A stretch of 64,000 bases of DNA from Pseudomonadota bacterium (GTDB taxonomy: Bacteria > Pseudomonadota > Alphaproteobacteria > SP197). The notes beneath the pieces are model-generated. The model did not search any database, was not told the origin of the DNA, and worked only from the letters and a program-made list of their open reading frames with translations. Below, piece after piece: positions 39,384-48,634 of this stretch. The stretch spans positions 1 through 64,000 of the forward strand of contig JBCCIS010000001.1 in the NCBI GenBank assembly GCA_039028155.1, read 5' to 3'. The stretch's first letter is position 1, and each line of letters opens with the position of its first letter. The position numbers and the translations under genes are program-made.

Positions 39384-39555
39384 TGTGGGGGCGGCAGGGT
39401 TGCCGGTCCCTGTCGCGCGGCCCAGATCGGTGGAGAGCATCTGCCCTGGGGGGACCCCGACCTTAGCGGCGCGCAACGGGACCGGCTACTTCCCTGAGGA
39501 AGCCCGAACACCGAACAGGGCCGGTATCCGGTGGAGCCTCGGCACCGCCGGCCAT
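39384..39555 (+). ncRNA. Candidate structured RNA of about 170 nt (possibly 6S-like)
   Basis: The 365 nt gap 39377-39741 has no convincing gene but is rich in hairpins. Closing helices pair GGCGG (39390-39394) with CCGCC (39545-39549), and CCGG/CCCTG (39403-39412, one bulged T) with CAGGG/CCGG (39516-39524). Inside are GGGG/CCCC around 39448-39460 and CTTCC-CTGA-GGAAG with flanking CGGG/CCCG (about 39476-39507). GATAAT (39372-39377) could be a -10 giving a start near 39384; the -35 is poor. Size and long-range pairing recall 6S RNA, but I cannot confirm any family. The rest, 39556-39741, shows nothing. Confidence 0.35.
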
Positions 39556-39741
39556 GAACGGCGATGCCAGAGCTGTGAGGAGTCATATAAATCGGATATC
39601 GGCTAGAGTTTGTGACCGGCGTCACTCGTCATGGCTTCGTTCGCCGGATTGGTAGTGGTAATCACTATCTCGCTGGCCTGCGCCGCCTTCCGAGGCGACG
39701 CCGGCCGTGATGTCGCAGCATCAAAGCGCCAAGGGATCGCA

Positions 39742-41808
39742 ATGAAACATCTGCTCGCTTCCGTCAGTTTCGCCCTCACCGCCACGGTTTCGCTCGGCGC
39801 CTTCGCCGGCATGGATGAGGCCATGAACGCCTATAACTCGGGTCAATTCGAATCGGCCTATGAGGAGTTCGAGATCCTCTACGGTCAGGGAGACCCCGAA
39901 GCGGCCTATTACCTGGGCCGCATGCATCATCAGGGCGAAGGCGTTCCGCAGAATTTCTCGCAGGCGCTCAACTGGTACCGCACCGCGGCCGACGGCGGCA
40001 GCGCGGAGGCTTTTTTCGCGATGGGCCAGATGTACGAAAAGGGTCAGGGATCGCCGCAGGACTTCACAAGGGCCTTTGAGTCCTACCAGGGTGCGTCCAA
40101 TCGCGACCATATGACCGCGCGCAAGCGCCTGGCCATGATGCATGCAGAGGGGTTGGGAACGCCGGTCGACTATGGCGAGGCAGCGCGGCTGATGCAGACC
40201 GTCGCCGATACCGGCGATCCGGAGGCCGAGCAGTTGCTCGCCTATCTGATGGAGAGCGGCCAGGTGCCCAAGGATGTGGCGTCGGACGCCGACGAACCGG
40301 CCGTTGCAGCGGTCCCGGCAGAGCCACTGACACCTGCCGAACAAATGCGCCAACGGTTCGAACGTGCGCTGCTCAGCGTCGACATGGGTGAGCAGCCCGA
40401 TGCCGAGGCCGATCTGATCTGGGAGCTTGATGTCACCGAGGCCGACGACGGCACCATTACGCTCGATCTGCTTGGCCTGAACATGGTGGGCGAAGACGCC
40501 GCCTGGGAGATCGGCGACTCGCGCACCGTCATGACGCCGGTTGGTGACGCCATCTACAACACCACCGTCGAACTGCCTCAGGAGACCGTGTTCCTGGATA
40601 ACAAGGGTCAATCCGTCGGCGGCACGACACTTGGCAGCCAGAGTTTTAACGGCATCTATCATTTGGATTTCGGGCAGTTCGTCACGCTGGACGCCGCTTA
40701 CGACGACATCCTTGTCAAAGCGGAGCCGGTCGGCGAGCCGGCGTTTGAGGCCTCGATCGAGCGCGCGGCAGCCGTGATGAACATGGAGGAAACGGCGCCC
40801 GGCAAGTGGTCGGGCCCCTACACCGGCGGCTTGGAATCGTTGGCCGTCAGTATCGCGGGCGAAGGCGGCATGACCGCCGATCACATCTGGTTCGATACCG
40901 ATACCCAAGGCGCCGATCTCGCGTTCTTCTCCACCTTCCAACAGCACGTCGAGCGCCTGCAGTACGAAATGGCGGAAGACCCGGCGGCCATGGATCAGAA
41001 GGCGATTGGCCAGATGATGCAGCAGGCCTTCGCGGAGTTCCGGACCCTTATTGCTGAGCATCAGCCGCTGATCCAGAGCATCGACTTCGCGTTTGGCGCC
41101 AACGGAACCCGTGTTGTCGATGGCGACGGGGTGCTTCAGTTCGCCGCCGACGAGATGGGTTATGGCGTCGGCCTGACCAACCTTGATCAACCGCTGTCGA
41201 CCATGTCGATCAACTACGGTCACACCGGCCTTGAAGCCGCCACCGACGAAGAGGTGCCGGACGCCTATCTGCCGACCGAAATGGAGGTCGCTCTAGAGTT
41301 CGACCGCCTGCCGCTTGAACAAGCCATGACCATGGTGATGGAGATGATGGAAGGCGCGGCGGCCGATCCGTCGACCTTTGAAGAGCAGATGGAGATGTCG
41401 CTGATGTTCCTGGGATTGGGCATGCAGCAGCAGTTCGTCAGCTCCGGCAGCGTCTTCCGCATAAAGGCGTTCAACTACAACAGCGAAGCGCTCGACGCGA
41501 CCATGGTTGGTGAGGTCGCCGCATCGGCGGAATCGCCCTATGGCGCCGTCGGCGCGATCGATCTGCAGATCGTCGGTTTGGATCAGGCCGTCAAGGACCT
41601 ATCGGCCGACGCGGGCAAGGATCCCGACGCCCAGGACATGGTGACGACACTGACCATGATGCAGTCCATGGGCGCGCGCACGGAAGTCGACGGCCGTTCG
41701 GTCCACGACTACGCCTTCAACTTCACGCCCGAGGGCCAGATCCTGTTGAACGGCAACGATATGGGGCCGATGATCGGCGGCATGATGGGCGAAGAACCTC
41801 AGCCCTGA
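39742..41808 (+). CDS. Exported Sel1-repeat protein with large C-terminal DUF945-like domain
   Basis: A 688-residue protein. The signal peptide spans residues 1-20 (cleavage after AFA). Residues about 22-175 hold Sel1-like repeats (DPEAAYYLGRMHHQGEGVPQ, NFSQALNWYRTAADGGSAEA, DYGEAARLMQTVADTGDPEA). An acidic linker leads to a 450-residue beta-rich region with repeated Asp/Gly-rich strands that loosely recalls the DUF945/YdgA group. I preferred the ATG at 39742 over one 37 codons earlier because it starts at a good signal peptide. The 3' end overlaps the convergent EamA gene by 10 nt. The function is unknown; an envelope location is inferred. Confidence 0.75.
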   Translation: MKHLLASVSFALTATVSLGAFAGMDEAMNAYNSGQFESAYEEFEILYGQGDPEAAYYLGRMHHQGEGVPQNFSQALNWYRTAADGGSAEAFFAMGQMYEKGQGSPQDFTRAFESYQGASNRDHMTARKRLAMMHAEGLGTPVDYGEAARLMQTVADTGDPEAEQLLAYLMESGQVPKDVASDADEPAVAAVPAEPLTPAEQMRQRFERALLSVDMGEQPDAEADLIWELDVTEADDGTITLDLLGLNMVGEDAAWEIGDSRTVMTPVGDAIYNTTVELPQETVFLDNKGQSVGGTTLGSQSFNGIYHLDFGQFVTLDAAYDDILVKAEPVGEPAFEASIERAAAVMNMEETAPGKWSGPYTGGLESLAVSIAGEGGMTADHIWFDTDTQGADLAFFSTFQQHVERLQYEMAEDPAAMDQKAIGQMMQQAFAEFRTLIAEHQPLIQSIDFAFGANGTRVVDGDGVLQFAADEMGYGVGLTNLDQPLSTMSINYGHTGLEAATDEEVPDAYLPTEMEVALEFDRLPLEQAMTMVMEMMEGAAADPSTFEEQMEMSLMFLGLGMQQQFVSSGSVFRIKAFNYNSEALDATMVGEVAASAESPYGAVGAIDLQIVGLDQAVKDLSADAGKDPDAQDMVTTLTMMQSMGARTEVDGRSVHDYAFNFTPEGQILLNGNDMGPMIGGMMGEEPQP

Positions 41809-42683
41809 TCGCCTGTTGGGGCGGGCTTACGCCGCAACAGTGATTCCCGCCTGAAGACATAGATGCCGGCGCCGGCGACCACGGCGGCGCCGGTCAGCGT
41901 CAGCGCGTCCGGGAAGTTGCCGAAGAAGATCAGCCCGAAGATCACCGCGAGCACCATGTGCAGGAAGGTGAAGGGTGCCAGCAGCGACACCGGCGCATAG
42001 CGGTAGGCCAGGATCAGGCTGAAGTGGCCGCCGGTGCCGAAGATGCCGGCCAGCGCGAACAGCGCCCAGTCCCATGGCGCGGGCGTTTCCCAGACGAACG
42101 GCACCGCGATGCTGAGCGCCGCCGCGCCGACGATGGCGGTATAGAAGAGCGTCGTGTCCGAGCCATCGTGGCGCGCCAGGATGCGGGTCAGGATGGTGAA
42201 GAACGCCATGCAGACCGCGGTTCCAATGGGCAGAAAGTAGGCCCAATGGCGGATCTCCAGGCCCGGCCGCATGATGATGATGGCGCCAACCAGTCCAACG
42301 ACGATCGCCGTCCAGCGGCGCGCGCCAACCTTTTCCCCGAGCAGCGGTATGGCGAGCGCGGTTGTCAGAAGCGGTGCGACAAAACCAATCGCGACCGCAT
42401 CGGCCAGCGGGATGTACTTGACCGACAGGAAGAAGAGATAGGTCGTGATCGCCAGCAGCAGCGACCTCAAGAGCTGAAGGCCGGGCCGCGTCGTGCGCGC
42501 CGCCTGCACCATGCGCCGCGGCGTCAGGATCAAGGGCAGGATCGCCAGGGCGAAGATGTAACGGCCCCAGGCCACTTCGATCGGCGGATAGATCTGCGAT
42601 AGGTGTTTCGCCACCGTGTCGAGCGACACGAAGAAGATCAGCGACAGCAGAAAGTAGCCGATACCGCGAGGGATGTTATCCAC
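41799..42683 (-). CDS. DMT-superfamily transporter (EamA)
   Basis: A protein of about 294 residues with ten membrane helices and two EamA repeats. ADAVAIGFVAPLLTTALAIPLLGEKVGARRW and PVSLLAPFTFLHMVLAVIFGLIFFG are typical ends of the repeats. I chose the GTG at 42683 (VDNIPRGIGYFLL) because the 20 codons before it run toward a palindromic repeat and look non-conserved. A small-metabolite exporter is likely; the substrate is unknown. The gene is monocistronic and convergent with the Sel1 protein gene. Confidence 0.85.
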   Translation of the reverse strand: MDNIPRGIGYFLLSLIFFVSLDTVAKHLSQIYPPIEVAWGRYIFALAILPLILTPRRMVQAARTTRPGLQLLRSLLLAITTYLFFLSVKYIPLADAVAIGFVAPLLTTALAIPLLGEKVGARRWTAIVVGLVGAIIIMRPGLEIRHWAYFLPIGTAVCMAFFTILTRILARHDGSDTTLFYTAIVGAAALSIAVPFVWETPAPWDWALFALAGIFGTGGHFSLILAYRYAPVSLLAPFTFLHMVLAVIFGLIFFGNFPDALTLTGAAVVAGAGIYVFRRESLLRRKPAPTGDQG

Positions 42684-42723
42684 GGATGATCTGCCCGCGC
42701 CGGAATGGCGCCGAACTCCTGCA

Positions 42724-42786
42724 TAGAGCAGATCCTGTTTCAATGGAATCGCTTCGCGATGACATCAAATCAGGTGAATTGCTCTA
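42724..42786. repeat. Palindromic repeat, copy 7
   Basis: A 63 nt unit with ends TAGAGCAGATCCTG and TGCTCTA, inner tip GGAATCGCTTCGCGATGACA, and arms matching copy 1 (7927-7990) at nearly every position, although the two lie 35 kb apart. It is placed just upstream of the EamA gene start. Confidence 0.88.
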
Positions 42787-42887
42787 CTCACCGATAGAGA
42801 GCGGGCGGCGACCGCACGACTCACTTGGCATCCAAGGGACAAACCAAGCTAGAGTGCGCGCGAATTGGGGATAGTGGAGTCCAGACG

Positions 42888-44510
42888 GTGACAAACGATA
42901 TCGACGTGCTGGTCGTCGGCGCCGGACCAGTCGGTCTGTTCATGGCTTGCGAACTGGTTCGTCACGGCGCGAAGGTCCGCCTGATCGAGAGCGCCGACGG
43001 TCCGACCACGCTCTCCAAGGCGCTCGCCGTTCACGCCCGGACCATGGAGATCTTCCAAGACATCGGCATCGCCGAAAAGGCAATCGCCAACGGCGTCATT
43101 CTTCATGGCGCCGGCATATTCTCGAACGGAAAGTGCATCAGCTCGCTGGTCATGGACGAGCTCGATTCACCGTTCCCCTATATCTTGAGCCTGGAGCAGA
43201 GCAAGACCGAACAGATCCTGATAGATCATTTGTCGAGCCTGGGCGGCAACGTAGAGCGCGTCACCACGATGACCGGCTTTCATCAGGACGACGCCGGGGT
43301 CACCGCGACGATCGAACACGATGGTGTCGAAGAGGCGGTACGCGCGGCCTGCCTGGTCGGATGCGACGGCGCACACAGTACGACGCGCCACGCGCTCAGC
43401 CTGGAGTTCCAAGGCGATGCCTTCCCACAGACCTTCATGCTGGCCGATGTGAAACTGGACTGGGACCGGCCAGACGACGAGCTCACCGCGAGTTTGACCG
43501 ATCACGGACTCCTCTTTGTCGCGCCGCTGGCCGGCGGCCGAGCCCGCATCATTGCCGATGAGGCCGACGAGGACAGCGACGTGACGCTCGACATGGTGCA
43601 GACGATCATCGATGAAAGAGCGCCGGTTACCGGCAAGGTGAGCGACCCCGCGTGGATGACGGCGTTCCGCATCAGCGAGCGTCAGGTCGATCACTACCGT
43701 GTCGACCACGTGTTCCTCGCCGGTGATGCCGCCCACATTCACAGCCCGGCAGGCGGCCAGGGCATGAACACCGGCATTCAAGATGCTTACAACTTGGCCT
43801 GGAAGCTGGGACTCGCCATACGGGGCCGCGCCACCGATGCGCTGATCGAAAGCTACAACGGCGAACGCCATCCGATCGGCGCGGCCGTCCTGCGAAGCAC
43901 CGGCTTTGCCACGCGCGCGATTACGCTGCGCAATCCTGTGGCTCGCCACCTGCGCGACAAGCTCGCCGGTCTGCTCACAAGCATGGAAGTGGTGCAGGAG
44001 CGCATGCGCACCGATGCCTCGCAGCTTGCGGTCGGCTACCGCGACAGCGCGATTGTTAGCGAGCATCGCAGCGGCGGAACGCGCGCCTTCGCTCATGGTC
44101 CTCTGCCGGGACAGCGTGCACCCGACGGCGATCTCATGGACCCGCAAGACGGTGCTGCCGTCACCCTGTTCGACCTGTTGCGCGGGCCCACGCATGCCCT
44201 GGTGTTCTTCGCCGGTACGACCATGGATGACGGTGATGAAGGCGCGCGCGACGCGGTGTTGTCGGCCCTGCCCGACGACGTGGTTCGCGAGCTCCGCCTG
44301 ATCTTGATCACGACCGGCGACGAAGCCCTGCCGACGACGTGGGACGGTATCCGGGTTGTCGATACGGAGGCCGCGCTGCACCGTCGCTATGGTGCGGATC
44401 GTGCCTGCCTCTATCTGATCCGCCCTGACGGTTACGTCGGCTATCGCGCGCAACCCTTGGACGCCAAGTCGCTGCTCGCCTACTTCAATACGATCATGGT
44501 TCAAGCCTGA
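42888..44510 (+). CDS. FAD-dependent aromatic-ring monooxygenase (PheA/MhpA/TfdB-like)
   Basis: A 540-residue class A flavoprotein hydroxylase. The FAD motif is VLVVGAGPVGLFMACEL, the DG motif is VGCDGAHSTTRHAL, and the second FAD motif is FLAGDAAHIHSPAGGQGMNT followed by DAYNLAWKLGLAI. The C-terminal thioredoxin-like domain (about 400-540) ends RPDGYVGYRAQPLDAKSLLAYF. It would hydroxylate a phenolic or similar ring with NAD(P)H and O2. I chose the GTG at 42888 (VTNDIDVLVVG) with GTGGAG upstream over an earlier in-frame start. It is followed 2 nt later by a thioesterase and then an MFS transporter. Confidence 0.88.
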   Translation: MTNDIDVLVVGAGPVGLFMACELVRHGAKVRLIESADGPTTLSKALAVHARTMEIFQDIGIAEKAIANGVILHGAGIFSNGKCISSLVMDELDSPFPYILSLEQSKTEQILIDHLSSLGGNVERVTTMTGFHQDDAGVTATIEHDGVEEAVRAACLVGCDGAHSTTRHALSLEFQGDAFPQTFMLADVKLDWDRPDDELTASLTDHGLLFVAPLAGGRARIIADEADEDSDVTLDMVQTIIDERAPVTGKVSDPAWMTAFRISERQVDHYRVDHVFLAGDAAHIHSPAGGQGMNTGIQDAYNLAWKLGLAIRGRATDALIESYNGERHPIGAAVLRSTGFATRAITLRNPVARHLRDKLAGLLTSMEVVQERMRTDASQLAVGYRDSAIVSEHRSGGTRAFAHGPLPGQRAPDGDLMDPQDGAAVTLFDLLRGPTHALVFFAGTTMDDGDEGARDAVLSALPDDVVRELRLILITTGDEALPTTWDGIRVVDTEAALHRRYGADRACLYLIRPDGYVGYRAQPLDAKSLLAYFNTIMVQA

Positions 44511-44512
44511 GC

Positions 44513-45019
44513 ATGCCATCAACCGGCTCGGCGCTTGTCACGCATGATGATCTCGATGTTCGGGTGAAACCCGAGTGGATCGACTTCAACGGCCATATGA
44601 ACATCGCCTGTTACGTCACGGCATTCGACCTAGCGACCGACAACCTGTTCCTGCTTGTCACGCCGCAGATTTGGCAGGACGGCCATTTCACCGACGGTTT
44701 CTTCATCGTCGAGATGCACGTGACCTACGAGCGTGAACTCTTCGAAGGCGATCCCCTGCGCTTCGATAGTCAGATGCTGGGCATCGACGACAAACGCCTT
44801 CACTACCTGCACCGCATGTACCATGCGGAAAAAGGTTATCTGGCCGCGACCAACGAGATCATGTTTTTGTCGGTCGACACCGAGACGAGAAAAGTCGCGC
44901 CCATGCGCGACGACATTCATAACGCCTTCGCAGCGTTGATGGATCAGCACGCCGAACTACCGCGACCGCCACAAGCCGGCCGGGTCATGTCGGTCAAGGC
45001 GCGAAAGCCAGGCCGATGA
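44513..45019 (+). CDS. Hotdog-fold acyl-CoA thioesterase
   Basis: A 168-residue 4HBT-like protein with VKPEWIDFNGHMNIACYVTA (the Asp-x-x-Gly-His-Met-Asn motif) and FFIVEMHVTYERELFEGDPL. Proteins of this length and motif include the carnitine-associated and YbgC-like thioesterases. Its position between a ring monooxygenase and an MFS transporter, with a 2 nt gap and a 4 nt overlap respectively, indicates a role in handling a CoA-linked degradation intermediate. Confidence 0.87.
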   Translation: MPSTGSALVTHDDLDVRVKPEWIDFNGHMNIACYVTAFDLATDNLFLLVTPQIWQDGHFTDGFFIVEMHVTYERELFEGDPLRFDSQMLGIDDKRLHYLHRMYHAEKGYLAATNEIMFLSVDTETRKVAPMRDDIHNAFAALMDQHAELPRPPQAGRVMSVKARKPGR

Positions 45020-46230
45020 GCGACGATCGGTTCGACATTCCCATCGAGCGCGAGCCCGACGCACCTCGGCCCATGTCGAAGGGCGAGCGCTACCGCAGTC
45101 TGGCGGCGGTCATCGCCAGTGCCTTTGCCGCCTCCCTGACCTTCTCCATTTGCATGCCGCTACTGGCGCTGATCCTGGAACGCCGAGGCACGGATACCGT
45201 TTTGATCGGTCTCAACACGGCGTCGGCGTCGCTGGGTCTCTTGATCTTCACACTGGCGGCGCCGGTTATCGTCAACCGCTATGGCACGATGCGAACGCTC
45301 TATCTGGGCTTCGTATTGATGATCTTTTCGCTCGCGTTGCTCCCGGTGTTTAACAACGTCTGGGCGTGGTTTCCGCTGCGCTTCATCATGGGCATCGGCA
45401 TCGCGATTCATTGGGTCGTCAGCGAAACCTGGATCAACACCATTGTCGAAGACCGTATTCGCGGCCGGGTCATGGGGATCTATGTCACCGCTCTTGCCGG
45501 CGGCTACTTGGCCGGATTGAGCGTGCTCTACTTTGTGGGCTCTGAAGGCTACCTGCCGTTTTTCATCATCTGCGCCGCCATGGCGCTAGCCGTTTTTCCG
45601 CTGGTGTTCGCCCACAACCTGGCGCCGGGTATCAAGGCGACCGAAGGTTTCGGCATCTTTGGCGCGATCCGGCGCGCGCCCGCCACCATGAGCGCGGCAC
45701 TGACCGACGGTTTCGTCCTTGGCGGCCTGTTCGCATTCTTCGTAATCTATGTGCAGCGCCTGGGTTTCGACGAAAAATCGGCGATCGTCATGCTGATCGT
45801 CATGTCGCTCGGCCACGTCACGATGCAGTACCCGATCGGGTTCCTGGTCGATCTCGTCAATCGCCGCCTGCTGCTGATCGTGTTCGCCGTTCTGGTCGCG
45901 CTCGGTACCGTCGCGCTGCCCTTCGTCATCGATCACGTGATCTTGCGATGGGTTCTGCTCTTCATTTGGGGCGGCGTCATGGGCGGCATCTACACATGCG
46001 GCTTGGCGCTTGTCGGGCAGCGTTTCGCGAAGGATGAACTGGCCGGCGCGAACGCGACATTCATCTTTACTTATGAGCTGGGAACACTCGTGGGTCCGAT
46101 CGTCGGCGGATTTGCGATGAGTCTCTGGAATCCCAACGGCCTGCTGGCCGTGACGGTCAGTGCGGGCGTCCTGTTTGCGCTGTTTACAACCGCCCGGCAT
46201 TTGACGGCCAGCGGTAAGGCACTGGAATAG
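45016..46230 (+). CDS. Major facilitator superfamily transporter (YcaD/UhpC-like sugar or drug class)
   Basis: A 404-residue protein with twelve hydrophobic helices. The loop 2-3 region reads NRYGTMRTLYLG, and GEDRIRGRVMGIYVTALAGG-like sequence follows helix 4 (here EDRIRGRVMGIYVTALAGGY). The second half has PIGFLVDLVNRRLLL. The overall pattern resembles the YcaD/MFS_1 group. It overlaps the thioesterase gene by 4 nt and ends the operon, so it probably imports the aromatic substrate or exports a product. Confidence 0.85.
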   Translation: MSDDRFDIPIEREPDAPRPMSKGERYRSLAAVIASAFAASLTFSICMPLLALILERRGTDTVLIGLNTASASLGLLIFTLAAPVIVNRYGTMRTLYLGFVLMIFSLALLPVFNNVWAWFPLRFIMGIGIAIHWVVSETWINTIVEDRIRGRVMGIYVTALAGGYLAGLSVLYFVGSEGYLPFFIICAAMALAVFPLVFAHNLAPGIKATEGFGIFGAIRRAPATMSAALTDGFVLGGLFAFFVIYVQRLGFDEKSAIVMLIVMSLGHVTMQYPIGFLVDLVNRRLLLIVFAVLVALGTVALPFVIDHVILRWVLLFIWGGVMGGIYTCGLALVGQRFAKDELAGANATFIFTYELGTLVGPIVGGFAMSLWNPNGLLAVTVSAGVLFALFTTARHLTASGKALE

Positions 46231-46360
46231 ATAGTAAAAATTGGAACCATTCAAAGCCGAGAAAGTGGTGGACCTCGCGTAAAAGGCACGCCTATGCTGA
46301 CACGAAGCGGCCGGACTAGAAACAAGGGGCCGCACGAATTGGGGTGTAACTGGGGAGACA

Positions 46361-47383
46361 ATGATGACCTCACTGAAAATTCTGGGACTGGCAACCGCGG
46401 CTGTTTTGGCGGCAAGCCAGGCGTTTGCCGGCGCGACCGTCGACGAGATCAAGTCACGCGACGTCGTGCGCTGCGGCGTCAGCACCGGTCTTGCCGGTTT
46501 TTCGATTGCCGACAGCCAAGGCAACTGGACCGGCCTTGATGCCGATTTCTGCCGCGTCGTGGCGGCCGCCACGCTCGGCGATGCGTCAAAGGTCGAGTTC
46601 GTACCGCTGTCCGCGCAGCAGCGTTTCACAGCCCTTCAGTCGGGCGAAGTCGATCTGCTGTCGCGTAACACGACGTGGACCTTGACCCGCGACACCACGC
46701 TGGGCCTCGACTTTGTTGGCGTCACCTTCTACGACGGCCAGGGCTTCATGGTGCCCGCCGATCTGGGTGTTTCATCGGCCATGGAATTGGATGGCGCCGC
46801 TGTCTGCGTGCAGACCGGCACGACAACCGAGAAGAACCTGACCGACTTCTTCCGCGCGACCGGCATGTCGTTCGAGCCGGTGGTGTTCGAAGGTCTTGAA
46901 GAATCCAAGACCGCCTTCTTCGAAGGCCGCTGCGATGCCTATACGACAGACGCGTCGGGCCTGGCGTCGATCCGCGCCACCGATGCGCCGAATCCCGCTG
47001 ACTATGTCATCCTGCCGGAAATCATCTCCAAGGAGCCCTTGGGCCCGGCCGTGCGTAACGATGACAGCGAATGGTTCGATGTCGTTAGGTGGTCGGTTTT
47101 CGCGACCCTGCAGGCCGAAGAGCTGGGTATCAACTCCGGCAACATCGACGACATGATGAACAGCGAAGATCCCAATGTGCAGCGCGTGACCGGCACAGCC
47201 GCCGGCATGGGCGAAGCGCTGGGTCTTGACGAAGCCTGGGCCTATAACATCGTTTCCCAGGTCGGCAATTACGGCGAGATCTTTGAAGCCAATGTTGGCG
47301 CTGATACGCCGCTTGGCTTCCAGCGCGGTATCAATGCGTTGTGGAAGGATGGCGGCCTCATGTACGCACCGCCGATCCGTTAA
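46361..47383 (+). CDS. aapJ: General L-amino-acid ABC transporter, periplasmic binding protein
   Basis: A 340-residue periplasmic solute-binding protein of the AapJ/BztA family. The signal peptide is residues 1-23 (cleaved after AFA). VVRCGVSTGLAGFSIADSQG, LLSRNTTWTLTRDTTLGLDF and the Cys-containing AAVCVQTGTTTEKNL match the family. It binds acidic, amide and other L-amino acids. GGGGAG precedes the ATG pair at 46361/46364. It heads aapJQMP. A stem-loop after its stop probably raises its transcript level over the permeases. No clear promoter is visible in the 130 nt upstream. Confidence 0.93.
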   Translation: MMTSLKILGLATAAVLAASQAFAGATVDEIKSRDVVRCGVSTGLAGFSIADSQGNWTGLDADFCRVVAAATLGDASKVEFVPLSAQQRFTALQSGEVDLLSRNTTWTLTRDTTLGLDFVGVTFYDGQGFMVPADLGVSSAMELDGAAVCVQTGTTTEKNLTDFFRATGMSFEPVVFEGLEESKTAFFEGRCDAYTTDASGLASIRATDAPNPADYVILPEIISKEPLGPAVRNDDSEWFDVVRWSVFATLQAEELGINSGNIDDMMNSEDPNVQRVTGTAAGMGEALGLDEAWAYNIVSQVGNYGEIFEANVGADTPLGFQRGINALWKDGGLMYAPPIR

Positions 47384-47396
47384 CCAATAAAGCCAA

Positions 47397-47428
47397 ACCG
47401 CCGCCCTGCCGACAAGCAGGGCGGCGGT
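47397..47428 (+). terminator. aapJ-aapQ intercistronic stem-loop
   Basis: A perfect 13-bp stem ACCGCCGCCCTGC/GCAGGGCGGCGGT (47397-47409 and 47416-47428) with loop CGACAA, immediately after the binding-protein gene and 14 nt before the first permease gene. No T-tract follows. Such hairpins typically attenuate read-through or protect the upstream mRNA, so that binding protein is made in excess. Confidence 0.7.
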
Positions 47429-47442
47429 GACGCTTTAGCGCC

Positions 47443-48633
47443 ATGTCTAGCTATACGGGCGATCCCGGGGACGTCAAACCGTCGCGTCCTGCTTTCTGGA
47501 ACGACCCCGTCATTCGCGGGATCTTCTGGCAAATCGTCGTGGTCGGCGGCGTCGTGCTGCTCGCCGCGTTCCTCGTCTCCAACACCCTTTCCAATCTTGC
47601 GCGACAGAACATCGCCAGCGGCTTCGGCTTCTTCGATGCTGAGTCAGGATTTGCCATCGGCGAAGCGATCGTCCCGTTCGCGCCGACCGACACCTACCTG
47701 CGCGCGCTGATTGTCGGCCTGTTGAACACGATAAAGGTCGCCGTTATCGGCGTCTTTTTCGCGACGATCATCGGCACCATCGTCGGTGTCATGCGGCTAT
47801 CGCATAACTGGCTGATCGCCAAGATCGCCTCGATCTACGTCGAGGTGCTGCGCAACATCCCGCTGCTGCTGCAGCTGTTCTTCTGGTACTCGCTGATCGT
47901 CTCGACACTGCCACGGGCGAAGGACGCGCTTGGGCCGTTTCTCGGGTTCCACCTGTCGAATCGCGGGCTGAATGTGCCTGTGCCCGACGACTGGGCCTAT
48001 CTCGGTCCGCTTGTCGGCATCCTGTTAGCCACCGTGGTGACATGGGTCCTGCTGAAGCGCAGCAAGCGCATTCACGACGCCACCGGCGAGACCAAACCGG
48101 TCATGTGGCCGTCGATTGGCATCTTTGTGATGTTCATCTTCCTGGGCTGGGCGGCGACCGGTTTCCCGACCTCGATCGACACGCCGGCACTGCAGGGCTT
48201 TTCGTTCCAGGGCGGTGTCGATGTCTCGTCCGAGTTCCTAGCGCTGTGGTTGGGCCTGACCCTCTACACGGCCGCCTTCATCGCCGAGATCGTCAGAAGC
48301 GGCATTCTGGCGGTCAACAAGGGACAGTGGGAAGCGGCCGGCGCGCTGGGCCTCAGGCGCGGCCAGATCCTGCGTTTCATCGCCCTGCCCCAGGCCATGC
48401 GGGTCATCATTCCGCCGATGACCAGCCAGTATCTCAACCTCACCAAGAACAGCTCTCTGGCGGTCGCCATCGGCTATCCCGACATCGTCTCGGTCGCCGG
48501 CACGACAATCAACCAGACCGGCCAGGCGATTGAGGGAATCGCCGTGATCATGGCGGTTTACCTGACCTTGAGCCTGTCCATCTCGCTGTTCATGAACTGG
48601 TACAACAAGCGCATTGCGCTGGTGGAGCGCTGA
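47443..48633 (+). CDS. aapQ: General L-amino-acid ABC transporter permease, AapQ
   Basis: A 396-residue inner-membrane permease, longer than typical polar amino-acid permeases, as is normal for AapQ. The His/Glu/Phe-type coupling loop EAAGALGLRRGQILRFIALPQAMR and YVEVLRNIPLLLQLFFWYSL match the family. It forms a heterodimer with AapM in the membrane. It follows the aapJ stem-loop and precedes aapM by one base. Confidence 0.92.
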   Translation: MSSYTGDPGDVKPSRPAFWNDPVIRGIFWQIVVVGGVVLLAAFLVSNTLSNLARQNIASGFGFFDAESGFAIGEAIVPFAPTDTYLRALIVGLLNTIKVAVIGVFFATIIGTIVGVMRLSHNWLIAKIASIYVEVLRNIPLLLQLFFWYSLIVSTLPRAKDALGPFLGFHLSNRGLNVPVPDDWAYLGPLVGILLATVVTWVLLKRSKRIHDATGETKPVMWPSIGIFVMFIFLGWAATGFPTSIDTPALQGFSFQGGVDVSSEFLALWLGLTLYTAAFIAEIVRSGILAVNKGQWEAAGALGLRRGQILRFIALPQAMRVIIPPMTSQYLNLTKNSSLAVAIGYPDIVSVAGTTINQTGQAIEGIAVIMAVYLTLSLSISLFMNWYNKRIALVER

Positions 48634-48634
48634 C

